The translations under genes were made by a program, and so were the position numbers. A DNA stretch of 34,225 nt from Halorientalis sp. (GTDB lineage: Archaea > Halobacteriota > Halobacteria > Halobacteriales > Haloarculaceae): assembly GCF_028275115.1 (NCBI RefSeq), contig NZ_JAQCNH010000149.1:1-34225 (forward strand), written 5' to 3'. Below are positions 1 through 7,746 of this stretch, piece after piece; position 1 is the first letter of the stretch; each line of letters starts with the position of its first letter. The notes beneath the pieces are model-generated. The model saw only the letters and a list, made by a program, of their open reading frames with translations. It had not been told where the DNA came from and ran no database searches.

Positions 1-167
1 GTCCATTCGGTAGGAGTGGGACACTCCGAACCGCCTGTGAAGGGAAGCCGCCTGTGGAGTCTGGAATCCCTGTGCCCACGTCGGGGATAAATTCCGACAC
101 AGAAACAGGAAGCCCTGTCCTCAACAAGCGAGGGGCGGGGAGCCCCGAGCGCGGTAGGTCAGGGTAG
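1..167 (+). CDS. C-terminal end of a TnpB-like (IS200/IS605 OrfB) protein, cut by the window start
   Basis: An open frame enters from the left edge (codons in the frame of position 3) and ends at TAG 165-167. The 54 visible residues include PPVESGIPVP and TETGSPVLNKRG. From memory these resemble the variable tail of haloarchaeal TnpB proteins, which typically end with a V-E-S-G and E-T-G-S-P-x-L pattern. The RuvC catalytic core would lie outside the window, so activity cannot be judged. TnpB is an RNA-guided nuclease encoded by IS200/IS605-type elements, and its guide RNA normally overlaps the 3' end of the gene and the right end of the element. The sequence just after the stop, ending near 172, would be the right end. 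The family call rests only on the tail and is moderately confident. Confidence 0.55.
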   Translation, partial: PFGRSGTLRTACEGKPPVESGIPVPTSGINSDTETGSPVLNKRGAGSPERGRSG

Positions 168-271
168 TTCACTCTTCGAACAGTATTACTAGCGAACGAG
201 GCCACTCGGTGGAAAGCGAAGCGTCGCTGCCGCCGCGGACTGGCAGTGCGGTACGTTCTAATCAGACGATA

Positions 272-285
272 GATTTAATTTAATC
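272..285 (+). promoter_or_regulatory. Probable TATA box of the PadR gene
   Basis: An AT-rich stretch, GATTTAATTTAATC, lies 19-32 nt before the GTG at 304. That is the usual distance for an archaeal TATA element driving a leaderless or nearly leaderless transcript. The surrounding DNA is much richer in GC. The element was found by eye only. I see no clear palindromic PadR operator beside it. Confidence 0.5.
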
Positions 286-303
286 AGGTAGATATGAATA
301 TGT

Positions 304-594
304 GTGTACGATTTGACTGGATTCCAGCGTGATCTGCTGTACGTCATTGTCGGGTACGACGAACCGCACGGGCTCGCAATCAAGGACGCTCTCGAAGAGT
401 ACTACGAGGGCGAGATTCACCACGGTCGGCTCTACCCGAACCTCGACACTCTCGTCGAGAAGGGACTCGTCGAGAAGGGAAAGAAAGACCGACGCACGAA
501 CGTCTACAACGTCACGAAACGGGGTCGCCGCGAACTGGAGGCTCGCCGCGAGTGGGAGGATCAGTATCTCGAAGAGAGTGTGATTCCGGTATAA
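304..594 (+). CDS. PadR family winged-helix transcriptional regulator
   Basis: This 96-residue protein is almost entirely a PadR winged helix. The N-terminal DLTGFQRDLLYVI segment, EPHGLAIKDALEEYY, and the wing region with GRLYPNLDTLVEKGLVEKG and TNVYNVTKRG match the compact haloarchaeal PadR type, and the length is normal for that type. PadR proteins bind DNA as dimers and usually repress neighbouring or detoxification genes. The start is GTG 304, because an in-frame TGA lies at 295-297 and the nearby ATG codons are out of frame. A TATA-like box lies just upstream. The gene stands alone between a TnpB-like remnant and a decayed esterase fragment, so its target is not obvious. The family call is secure; the regulon is unknown. 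Confidence 0.9.
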   Translation: MYDLTGFQRDLLYVIVGYDEPHGLAIKDALEEYYEGEIHHGRLYPNLDTLVEKGLVEKGKKDRRTNVYNVTKRGRRELEARREWEDQYLEESVIPV

Positions 595-795
595 TCACCG
601 ATATTCGACCGCTCTGACGCGGCCGAGCAGGCCCCGAACTCACGACCGGTCGGCGCCACGTCACCGCTTCCGCCGTCAGAACGGACAGACCGTTCCGGTC
701 CGCGCAGTCGCGATGGCGGCCTATCCAGTGCGTCGACTCGGACCCCTCGTGGGCGTGGACACCGACCACTGCGTTCCCCGCCGGTCTGAAGATGA

Positions 796-1032
796 GCGAG
801 GCGGACGGACACCGAACAGCGCGGCCTCACGACCACCGGCCTCGGCCGAAACGACCGGATGCCCTCTCGCATCATGCAGGACTACTGGGCCTCGTTCGCT
901 CGTTCGGTGGAACCGGGCGGGACCGACCGCCAGCGCTGGCCCGACTTCGACAGCGACGTCCAGGACCAGTTCCGGTTCACCGAAGACGGCATCGTCACGC
1001 AGGTTGGCGAACCGCCCGAGCGTGCGGTCTGA
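796..1032 (+). pseudogene. Decayed C-terminal fragment of a type B carboxylesterase
   Basis: A frame with no proper start (TGA at 793-795) reads RIMQDYWASFARSVEPGG, then RQRWPDFD, and stops at TGA 1030-1032. It matches the C-terminal part of the intact carboxylesterase that begins at 1137, which has RMQGYWSNFAASGDPNG followed by an AWPSAD segment. Type B carboxylesterases commonly carry a W-x-x-F-A-x-x-G-x-P-N motif there. Only about 60 residues remain: the Ser, Glu and His catalytic motifs are absent, so the fragment cannot be active. It is either the remnant of a tandem paralog or a relic of an insertion. The rest of 595-1136 shows no gene that I can support. The similarity was judged by eye. 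Confidence 0.55.
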
Positions 1033-1136
1033 GAGCGGCTCTACCGCGACCGACTCGACAGCTGACCCTGTCGTTCGTTCTCACGTGACACCGAAACCCT
1101 TTATTCTATTTAGTCTGTCGTGAAATTTGATTTCCG

Positions 1137-2792
1137 ATGGACAGACGGACGTATCTGGGGGCGCTCGGGGGAGCGTCCGTGTTCGGAACGGGGAGTCGTG
1201 TCGGGAGCGCGAACTCGACCTGGTGGTTCTCGGACCCGGAAGTCGACACCGAGAGCGGTACCGTCGAAGGTGAAAAAGCGGGTGACGTGGACGTATTCAA
1301 GGGGATTCCGTACGCCCACCAGCCGGTCGGGGAGCGCCGGTTCCGACCACCGGTGACGCCCGCGCCGTCGTGGGACGGGACCAGGAACGCGACCGAGTTC
1401 GGGCCACGTGCGCCCCAACCGCTGCTGTTGACGACGCTGGTCGACGGCATCGGCGCGTTCATTGGTGCGGAAGACGGCTGTCTCAACCTGAACGTCTGGG
1501 CGCCCGAAGACGCTGCCCCGGGTGAAAAACCCGTGATGTACTGGATTCACGGCGGCGCGTACAACTTCGGGAGCAACCGGTATCCGGGTGCAGCACTGGC
1601 CGAAGCCGGCGACGTGGTCGTCGTGGCGGTTAACTACCGGCTCAACGCGCTGGGGTTTTTCGCCCACCCCGCCATTACCGCAGCGTCGCCGACAGCCTCG
1701 ACGAACTTCGGCTACCTCGACATCCGGGCCGGATTGGAGTGGGTCCAGCGCAACATCGAGGCCTTCGGTGGCGACCCGGACACCGTGACGATTTTCGGCG
1801 AATCGGCCGGCGGACACGCCGTTCTCACGCTGCTGACCGACCCCGCGGCGGCGGGACTCTTCGACCGGGCGATCAGTCAGAGCGGTCCGGTCAACGAACC
1901 GCTCTACACCCTGTCGGAACTGGAGACGCGGGGGACCGAGGCGGCCGCCGAACTGGACTGCGAAACTGGCGACACACTCGCCTGTCTGCGGGACGCCGAC
2001 CCCGAAGCCCTCGCCGAGGCCTACGGCGTCGCGGGTGCGCTCGCGGCCGGAGACAGTTCGGACCAGACCCCGCCCGTGGAACAGCCTGGCCTGATCTTCG
2101 GCGTCGACGGGGAGGTGGTCCGGGACCACCCCGCCGCGCTGATCGAAAACGGGGCGTTCCACGACGTCCCTGTCCTGCTGGGCGGGAACGCCGAGGAGTA
2201 CCAGTTCTTCCTCGAGTTTGCCGACGACAGCGTCCCCGAATCCGAGGCGGCCTACCGCGACCGCCTCCAGCAGGTCTACGGCGACTTTGGCGACCGGGTC
2301 GTCGACGCCTACCCCCCGAGCGACTACGACTCCATCGAGGCGGCGTACATCGACGTGAACACCGACGAGTTCTTTCTCTGCTCGGACGTAGCCGTCACCG
2401 ACGCTATCACCCGCAATGGCGGGACCGCGTACCGATACCTGTTCGACGACACACCGACGATTCCCGTGACACTCCTCTCGGCGGACCCCGGCGCGTACCA
2501 CACCGCCGAACTCTCGTACGTGTTCGGCAAGACCGTCACTCAGCAGAGACTTCCGACCGCAATCAACGGGCCGGGCGACTGGAAACTCCGCGACCGGATG
2601 CAGGGCTACTGGTCGAACTTCGCGGCCAGTGGTGACCCGAACGGAGACGAGTTACCGGCGTGGCCGTCCGCCGACGGGAACCAGCGGCGGGTTCGCCTGC
2701 AGGAGAAATCGGTGCCCGCCGAGACGGGGACCGGCGACGGCTGTCCGGTGGTGACCGACATCTACGGCTATCTCCGCGACATCGGCCGGTAG
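1137..2792 (+). CDS. Type B carboxylesterase/lipase with a Tat-like signal
   Basis: This 551-residue alpha/beta hydrolase would cleave carboxylic esters. The complete catalytic triad is visible: nucleophile Ser223 in GESAGG, acid Glu354 in GGNAEEYQF, and His455 in AYHTAELSYVFG. The oxyanion-hole motif HGGAYNFGS precedes the Ser, and EDCLNLNVW-like EDGCLNLNVWAP marks the family. The N-terminus, MDRRTYLGALGG, has the twin-arginine pattern and a short weakly hydrophobic stretch, so Tat export is likely, as for many haloarchaeal secreted enzymes. The length is normal for the family (500-550). Its stop abuts the stop of the convergent gene at 2793 with no gap. A dead fragment of a similar gene lies just upstream. 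The substrate cannot be told from sequence. Confidence 0.9.
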   Translation: MDRRTYLGALGGASVFGTGSRVGSANSTWWFSDPEVDTESGTVEGEKAGDVDVFKGIPYAHQPVGERRFRPPVTPAPSWDGTRNATEFGPRAPQPLLLTTLVDGIGAFIGAEDGCLNLNVWAPEDAAPGEKPVMYWIHGGAYNFGSNRYPGAALAEAGDVVVVAVNYRLNALGFFAHPAITAASPTASTNFGYLDIRAGLEWVQRNIEAFGGDPDTVTIFGESAGGHAVLTLLTDPAAAGLFDRAISQSGPVNEPLYTLSELETRGTEAAAELDCETGDTLACLRDADPEALAEAYGVAGALAAGDSSDQTPPVEQPGLIFGVDGEVVRDHPAALIENGAFHDVPVLLGGNAEEYQFFLEFADDSVPESEAAYRDRLQQVYGDFGDRVVDAYPPSDYDSIEAAYIDVNTDEFFLCSDVAVTDAITRNGGTAYRYLFDDTPTIPVTLLSADPGAYHTAELSYVFGKTVTQQRLPTAINGPGDWKLRDRMQGYWSNFAASGDPNGDELPAWPSADGNQRRVRLQEKSVPAETGTGDGCPVVTDIYGYLRDIGR

Positions 2793-3335
2793 TCACTCGA
2801 AGCCGCGGCTCACGGTGTCTCCGACCAGGTCGTCCAGTTCCGCATCGAGCAGCTGTTCGGCCTCCTCGAAGGTGTTCGAGAGACCGTCGAGTTCCGCCGG
2901 ACGGTCGTCGAACTCGATGTCTGCGGGGCCGAACGCGGGGCTGTCGAGCGTCTCCATCACGTCGTCGAACAGTGCGTCCGGTGTCGTCGGGGCGTCGGCG
3001 TGTGCCTTGAGCACTTCTTCCAGTTCGGTTGCCTTGTCCTCTGCATCGTCCGCTTCGACCGGTTGCTGAACGCCGAACCGGCCCGACCCCTCGCCGGGGA
3101 ACAGGTCGTCGAGGTCCTCGTCGATACGTCGTGCGACACGGGTGCCGACGCCCTGTACCTCGAACGGGTTCTTGGCGTAGGTTTTGAGCTGGTAGACGGC
3201 GGCGTCAGGGTGGCCGATGTACAGGTCCTCGCCGATTCCACTGGCGCGGTCGCCACCCACGGCTCGCCAGCCGCCGGGATCAGCATCGCTCTCGACGACG
3301 TCCTCGAGAATGTCCTGCCAGTCTCTGACGCGCAT
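2793..3335 (-). CDS. Hypothetical acidic haloarchaeal protein
   Basis: This 180-residue protein has no family I recognise. It starts with MRVRDWQDILEDVV and carries a GWRAVGGDRASGIGEDLYIGHP segment, then YQLKTYAKNPFEVQGVGTRVARRID. The second half is very acidic and predicted mostly helical. There are no cysteines, membrane segments or signal peptide, so it is probably cytosolic. The Y-x-L-K-x-Y-x-K-N-P-F block looks like a conserved structural motif rather than a known active site. It converges with the carboxylesterase, the two stop codons being adjacent, and is followed by the lipoprotein gene on the same strand. Codon use and acidity are those of a real haloarchaeal gene. Function unknown. 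Confidence 0.75.
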   Translation of the reverse strand: MRVRDWQDILEDVVESDADPGGWRAVGGDRASGIGEDLYIGHPDAAVYQLKTYAKNPFEVQGVGTRVARRIDEDLDDLFPGEGSGRFGVQQPVEADDAEDKATELEEVLKAHADAPTTPDALFDDVMETLDSPAFGPADIEFDDRPAELDGLSNTFEEAEQLLDAELDDLVGDTVSRGFE

Positions 3336-3393
3336 GACTGTCGAAAAGTTGGGTTCCGACGCCGAAGAACGTGTCGGTAGCGCCAGGGAACGA

Positions 3394-4293
3394 TTACCCG
3401 ACGAGTCGGCCGTTCTCCGTCAGGAAGCGCCGGTCGGCGAGCGTCACCTCGGCCCTGCCAGCCGAAACGTTCGCCGCGAACTCGGCGTCGGCCCGGTACC
3501 AGCCCACGAACTGACCGTCGCGGTCCCGAATCGACAGCTCTAGCGCCGCCGTCTCCCAGTCGGCCGTCGCCGACCCGTAAGCCGCGACGACCGCTGACAG
3601 CGCCGACTGCAGCCCGTCGCGGTCGCTAGAGGGTGCCCGCACGGTCACGAAAGCGGTGCGGTTGCGCGTCGACGCACCGGCGACGTCCACCGCCGTGCTG
3701 TCGGCTGCTGTATAAAAGTCGGTCACGTCCTCACTACTCTGTCGGAACCGACCGTCCGAGCCCGTGCGTTCGACTGTCGCCCGGAGCCGCATGCCGAACT
3801 CCGCCGCCGAGATGGTTCCCTGGAAGTACTGCATCGGCCAGGAGGCGGGCATCCGAAAGCGGGCCAGCGCGCGGCCCTCGGTGTTGACGGCCAGTGCGTC
3901 CATCCGGGTGGCGGACCAGGTCGAGTCGTTCCGCCAACTCCGGTTGACCGTCCCACCGTATGCGAGACCCAGGACGTACGCGTCTTTGAGCAACCGGCTG
4001 TCGTTCGAGACGTACGTCACCCGGAACGCACCGTTCGCTGTCGCCACCGACCGGACGGGAAATCGCGCGGCCGACAGCCCGTCGAGAAACGTCCGCCCGC
4101 GAACCGTGTCGGCGCTCGACGACGGTGCGGGTGTCACGGCCCGCGGCGTCGGCGTCCCGTCGTCGGTGTCGAGGTCCGGCGTCGGGAGCGGTGTCGTATC
4201 GCCGCCGAAGTCGCCACTGGGACCGCTACAACCCGCCAGGGCCAGCAGGACCGCAAGCGATGCCGTCGTGACCACCCGGCGAACCCGTCGCAT
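3394..4293 (-). CDS. Secreted lipoprotein, function unknown
   Basis: This 299-residue protein begins MRRVRRVVTT, followed by a hydrophobic stretch and the lipobox LALAGC with Cys22, which marks lipid anchoring on the outside of the cell membrane. An Arg-rich n-region makes Tat export possible. Residues 25-60 are a Thr/Pro/Asp-rich linker typical of haloarchaeal surface proteins. The remainder contains several N-x-S/T sequons (for example NRSW, NDST, NRTA) and a C-terminal part with GQFVGWYRADAEFAANVSAG. I chose the start at 4293 because it yields a proper signal; the open frame continues far upstream, but that extension overlaps the cupin and the next gene. A TATA box lies 20-29 nt upstream. 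No enzyme motif seen. Confidence 0.8.
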   Translation of the reverse strand: MRRVRRVVTTASLAVLLALAGCSGPSGDFGGDTTPLPTPDLDTDDGTPTPRAVTPAPSSSADTVRGRTFLDGLSAARFPVRSVATANGAFRVTYVSNDSRLLKDAYVLGLAYGGTVNRSWRNDSTWSATRMDALAVNTEGRALARFRMPASWPMQYFQGTISAAEFGMRLRATVERTGSDGRFRQSSEDVTDFYTAADSTAVDVAGASTRNRTAFVTVRAPSSDRDGLQSALSAVVAAYGSATADWETAALELSIRDRDGQFVGWYRADAEFAANVSAGRAEVTLADRRFLTENGRLVG

Positions 4294-4312
4294 GGTCCGG
4301 GATGGCAGTCGG

Positions 4313-4322
4313 GTAATAAAAA
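4313..4322 (-). promoter_or_regulatory. TATA box of the lipoprotein gene
   Basis: On the minus strand the element reads TTTTTATTAC, 20-29 nt before the lipoprotein start at 4293. It sits in the 81-nt gap between that gene and the divergent cupin gene. A separate clear element for the cupin was not seen. Confidence 0.5.
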
Positions 4323-4374
4323 GCCTGACCGATTCCCCGTCGGTTTCAAGCCGGAAGCCGTTGCCCTCGGGAGT

Positions 4375-4764
4375 ATGGAGTACGAGGTGGTGGCTCTGGA
4401 CGAGGTGGACGACATCGAGATGGCAGGGATCGACCAGTTCCCGGCCGGACACAAACAGCTCACCGCGGCGCTGGGACTCGAAGAGAGTCACGTCAATCTT
4501 TGGCGTTACGAACCCGGCGACGGGACGGCGTTTCACGCCCACCGGGAACAGGAGGAGGTGTTCTACGTCCTCGAGGGGGAGTTCGAGGTGACGCTCGGCG
4601 ACCCCGAGGACCCCGAGACACGTCGAATCGGTCCCGGAACGGTTTACGCCGCCGGCCCCGAGGTCGGCCACGGCCACGAGTACCTCGGTGACGACGAGGG
4701 ACTGGTGCTGGCCATCGGCGCACCGCCCGTCGACGACACGTTCCGCGACCCCGAGACCCTCTGA
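4375..4764 (+). CDS. Cupin domain protein
   Basis: This 129-residue single-domain cupin fits the consensus motif 1: Gly48, His54-x-His56, Glu61 and Gly68, within FHAHREQEEVFYVLEGEFEV. Motif 2 supplies His99 or His101 in GPEVGHGHEY. These residues would bind one divalent metal inside a beta barrel. Such small cupins act as isomerases, dioxygenases or sensors, and the exact role cannot be told here. The protein has no signal peptide and should be cytosolic. It is divergent from the lipoprotein gene, with an 81-nt shared gap, and lies 190 nt before the Dna2-type gene, so it is probably a single-gene unit. The family call is secure; the substrate is unknown. Confidence 0.88.
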   Translation: MEYEVVALDEVDDIEMAGIDQFPAGHKQLTAALGLEESHVNLWRYEPGDGTAFHAHREQEEVFYVLEGEFEVTLGDPEDPETRRIGPGTVYAAGPEVGHGHEYLGDDEGLVLAIGAPPVDDTFRDPETL

Positions 4765-4954
4765 GCAGCCAGGCAGAGCGGACGGGCGGACGATAACGGT
4801 CCCGAAACCGAGAGCAGCGACGGGTCCGTCATGCGGCCCTGCCCGACGGCGGCCGTCGTGAGACCGAGGACGCCAGCTCCAGTGGCAACACCAGTGCACT
4901 ACGACGGCCACGAAGGGGGAGAGCTTTTGTTCGTTCGGCCGGTTCAGTTCCACC

Positions 4955-7705
4955 GTGCAACTCCGCGGACCAGTCGTCGAAGTCGGGGACTCCAGAACTG
5001 TGGAGACCAGCCGGGGCACCAGCGACCTCGCGGAGGTTCGGATGCGGCCCAAAGCGGGCGAAGCCGGGGCTGTGACGGTCACCCTCTGGGGGAAGTGGGC
5101 CGAAACCGCCGATTATCTCGAACCCGGAATGGAACTGCTGGTGACCAACGCCGAGGAAGACGAGTTCCGCGGCGAAATCCAGTACGCAACCGCTCGGGAG
5201 TCGATGGTCGTCGTCGAACCGGGTTTCCTCGTCGACGTGACCGACGTGCGCTCGTGGGTGCAGTGCCCCCGGATGTACTACCTCAATAAGCTCTCCGGGC
5301 TGGAACTGGCCTACCCCGTCGTCAAGGGGACCATCGTCCACGAGGTGTTCGGCGACCTGCTGCGAGGCCGGGACCTCGATGCGGCTATCGAGGACCACGT
5401 CGCCGAGGCTGGCCTCGAACTCGGTCTGCTGGAGAAGGACCCCGAGGCAGTCGCCGCCGAAGTCGAGGACCACGCGAGCGCCATCGAGAGGTGGCTCCAG
5501 CAGGGGACCCTGACCGATACTGACCGGTGGCGCTCGGAGCAGACGCTCGTCAGCGAGACCTACGGGCTGAAAGGGCGTGCGGACGCCGTCCGCCGGGGCG
5601 GTCCGGTCGAACTCAAGACCGGAAAGAACACGAAACGCGAACCGCGCTTTCAGGACAAGACGCAGGCGGCCTGTTACGCGCTGTTGCTGGGCGAGGAGGC
5701 CGTCGCGGACGGCGGTTCGGAGACCGCCGCCGACGGCGGACGGGACGGCGACCCGACCGACGGCGACCACGCCGCCGAGGCCCCCGACACCGGAACGCTG
5801 CTCTACACGAAAAACGCCGCCGTCGAGCGGACGGAGGAGACGGGCGACCTCTCGCCGGCCAAGGAGTTCTCGCTCGGGCCGGGACTGCTGCAGTTCGTCG
5901 TCCGCACCCGCAACGAAATCGCGGCGATGGAACACGACATGAGCGTGCCGACGGGCTACGAGGCAGACGCCAAATGCGAGTACTGCTTCGAGCAGGACAC
6001 GTGCATGGCCGTCTCGGGCCGGCTCGGTCAGGAATCGAAGGCCGGCCAGGTCGGCAGTCCGATTCCCGCCGCGGAACGCGAGTACTTCGAGCGGTTCTAC
6101 CGCGCCATCGAGGCCGAACGTCGGGCTGTCCACCGCGAGTACACGAAACTGTGGCGGCAAACGGGCCCGGAGCGGGCCGGCGACGACCGCGCGCTGATCG
6201 ACCTCGAACCGCTCGGCCAGGTCGAGCGCGAGGGCGGCCACTGGGAACTCCGGGCCGAGGGAACCGATGCGGTCTCGAAGATTCGCGAGGGCGACGTGGT
6301 GCTGGCCAGCGACGGCCACCCGATTCGGGGCCGCGCGGAGATGGCCCGCGTCGAGGAACTGGGAGACGAGATCGTCGTCACGACGGACGAGCCGGTCGAG
6401 TTGCGCCGGCTGGACGTGTATCCCTCGGAGATCGGGACTGACCGGATGCTGACCGCGCTCCACGACGCGCTCCTCAAGCAGTCCCCCGAAAAGAAGGCGG
6501 TCCTGTTCGGCCGTCGCGACCCCGAGTTCGGTGCCGACGACACCACCTACATCGACAACAACGAGGCACAGAACAAGGCGGTCTCGCTCGCGGTCCGAGC
6601 CGAGGACGTGGCACTGATTCACGGGCCGCCGGGCACCGGAAAGACCTACACGCTCGCCCGCACCGTGCGCGCCCTCGTCGAGCGGGGCGACCGCGTCCTC
6701 CTCACCGCCTTCACCAACCGCGCGGTCGACAACGCCATCGAAGCGCTCGAACAGCAGGGGTTCGAGGACGTCGTTCGTGTCGGGACCGAGACGGGCGTCC
6801 GGCCGGACATGCAGGGGTACCGGCTTCCCGACAGCGGCGACCCCCAGGAACTCGCGGGGAGACTCCGGGACGCCTCGGTGGTCGCGGCGACCACGGCCTC
6901 GTGTGGCTCGACGGTGATGCGCGAGCAGTCTTTCGACGTGGCGCTGGTCGACGAGGCCGGCCAACTCACCGAACCGGCGACCCTGGCGGCCGTCTCGTTA
7001 GCCGAAAAGAGCGTCCTCGTCGGCGACCACCAGCAACTCCCACCGGTCGTACAGGCCGCGGACGACGACGGGGATGGGGCGGCCGCACCCCTGCAGACCT
7101 CGCTGTTCGAACGACTGATTGAAACGCACCCGGAGGCGGGCGTCATGCTCGACCGCCAGTACCGGATGTCTCAGCGTATCCAGGCTTTCGCCTCCCAAGA
7201 GTTCTACGACGGGCAGTTGCGCCCCGCGACCGGCGAGGTGGCCGGCCAGCGAGTCGACGATCTGGCGGGGGTCGAGATTGACGCGCTCCCCTCGACCCTC
7301 CGGGACTCGGTGGCGTTCGTCGACCCCGACGGACAGGCTCGAGGCAACACCAATCCGGCGGAAGCCGATGCGGTCGTCGACACCGTCCAGTCTTACATCG
7401 ACGCCGGCGTCCCACCGGCAGCGATCGGCGTAATCGCGCCCTATCGCGCACAGGTCGCGGAGATCAACAAGTCCGCGCCGGCCGGCGTGACTGTCGACAC
7501 GGTGGACCGATTCCAGGGCTCTTCCAAGGCGGTGGTCGTGGTCTCGTTCGTCGCAACCGACTCGCTCGACGGTCCGATCTTCGAGGACTACCGCCGTATC
7601 AACGTCGCGCTGACGCGAGCGAAGAAGGCACTCGTCCTCGTGGCCGACGCCGATACGCTCGGGACCGACCCGGTTTACCGGCGGATGGCCGAGTGGGCGC
7701 GGTAA
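4955..7705 (+). CDS. dna2: Dna2-type Fe-S nuclease and SF1B helicase
   Basis: This 916-residue protein joins three parts. Residues 1-90 look like an OB-type domain. Residues 100-350 are a PD-(D/E)XK nuclease with Asp210 in GRADAV and Glu219-x-Lys221 in VELKTGK. Cys104 (WVQCPRMYYLNKL) pairs with Cys341, Cys344 and Cys350, the four-Cys iron-sulfur arrangement of Dna2 and AddB nucleases. Residues 540-916 are a UPF1/Dna2-like SF1B helicase: Walker A GPPGTGKT at 557-564, DEAGQ at 666-670, RQYRM, VDRFQGS and NVALTRAKK. Dna2 proteins process flaps and broken ends during replication and repair. The start is GTG 4955, which gives the family N-terminus (VQLRGPVVEVGD). An acidic Gly-rich insert lies near 250-275. 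All motifs look intact. Confidence 0.9.
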   Translation: MQLRGPVVEVGDSRTVETSRGTSDLAEVRMRPKAGEAGAVTVTLWGKWAETADYLEPGMELLVTNAEEDEFRGEIQYATARESMVVVEPGFLVDVTDVRSWVQCPRMYYLNKLSGLELAYPVVKGTIVHEVFGDLLRGRDLDAAIEDHVAEAGLELGLLEKDPEAVAAEVEDHASAIERWLQQGTLTDTDRWRSEQTLVSETYGLKGRADAVRRGGPVELKTGKNTKREPRFQDKTQAACYALLLGEEAVADGGSETAADGGRDGDPTDGDHAAEAPDTGTLLYTKNAAVERTEETGDLSPAKEFSLGPGLLQFVVRTRNEIAAMEHDMSVPTGYEADAKCEYCFEQDTCMAVSGRLGQESKAGQVGSPIPAAEREYFERFYRAIEAERRAVHREYTKLWRQTGPERAGDDRALIDLEPLGQVEREGGHWELRAEGTDAVSKIREGDVVLASDGHPIRGRAEMARVEELGDEIVVTTDEPVELRRLDVYPSEIGTDRMLTALHDALLKQSPEKKAVLFGRRDPEFGADDTTYIDNNEAQNKAVSLAVRAEDVALIHGPPGTGKTYTLARTVRALVERGDRVLLTAFTNRAVDNAIEALEQQGFEDVVRVGTETGVRPDMQGYRLPDSGDPQELAGRLRDASVVAATTASCGSTVMREQSFDVALVDEAGQLTEPATLAAVSLAEKSVLVGDHQQLPPVVQAADDDGDGAAAPLQTSLFERLIETHPEAGVMLDRQYRMSQRIQAFASQEFYDGQLRPATGEVAGQRVDDLAGVEIDALPSTLRDSVAFVDPDGQARGNTNPAEADAVVDTVQSYIDAGVPPAAIGVIAPYRAQVAEINKSAPAGVTVDTVDRFQGSSKAVVVVSFVATDSLDGPIFEDYRRINVALTRAKKALVLVADADTLGTDPVYRRMAEWAR

Positions 7706-7746
7706 CGGTCGGTACGCTCTTTTCGCTCACCAACTCAGAGTAGCGC

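Noticed and set aside
713..1123. 136-codon plus-strand frame before the carboxylesterase
   Set aside because: Ser/Arg/Thr-rich chance frame; the esterase similarity is in another frame.
1110..2501. 463-codon minus-strand frame antisense to the carboxylesterase
   Set aside because: Shadow frame; the opposite strand has the intact catalytic triad.
4829..6964. 711-codon open frame on the minus strand, antisense to the Dna2-type gene
   Set aside because: High-GC shadow frame: rich in Arg, Gly and Val with no motifs, while the plus strand encodes a full motif-complete protein.
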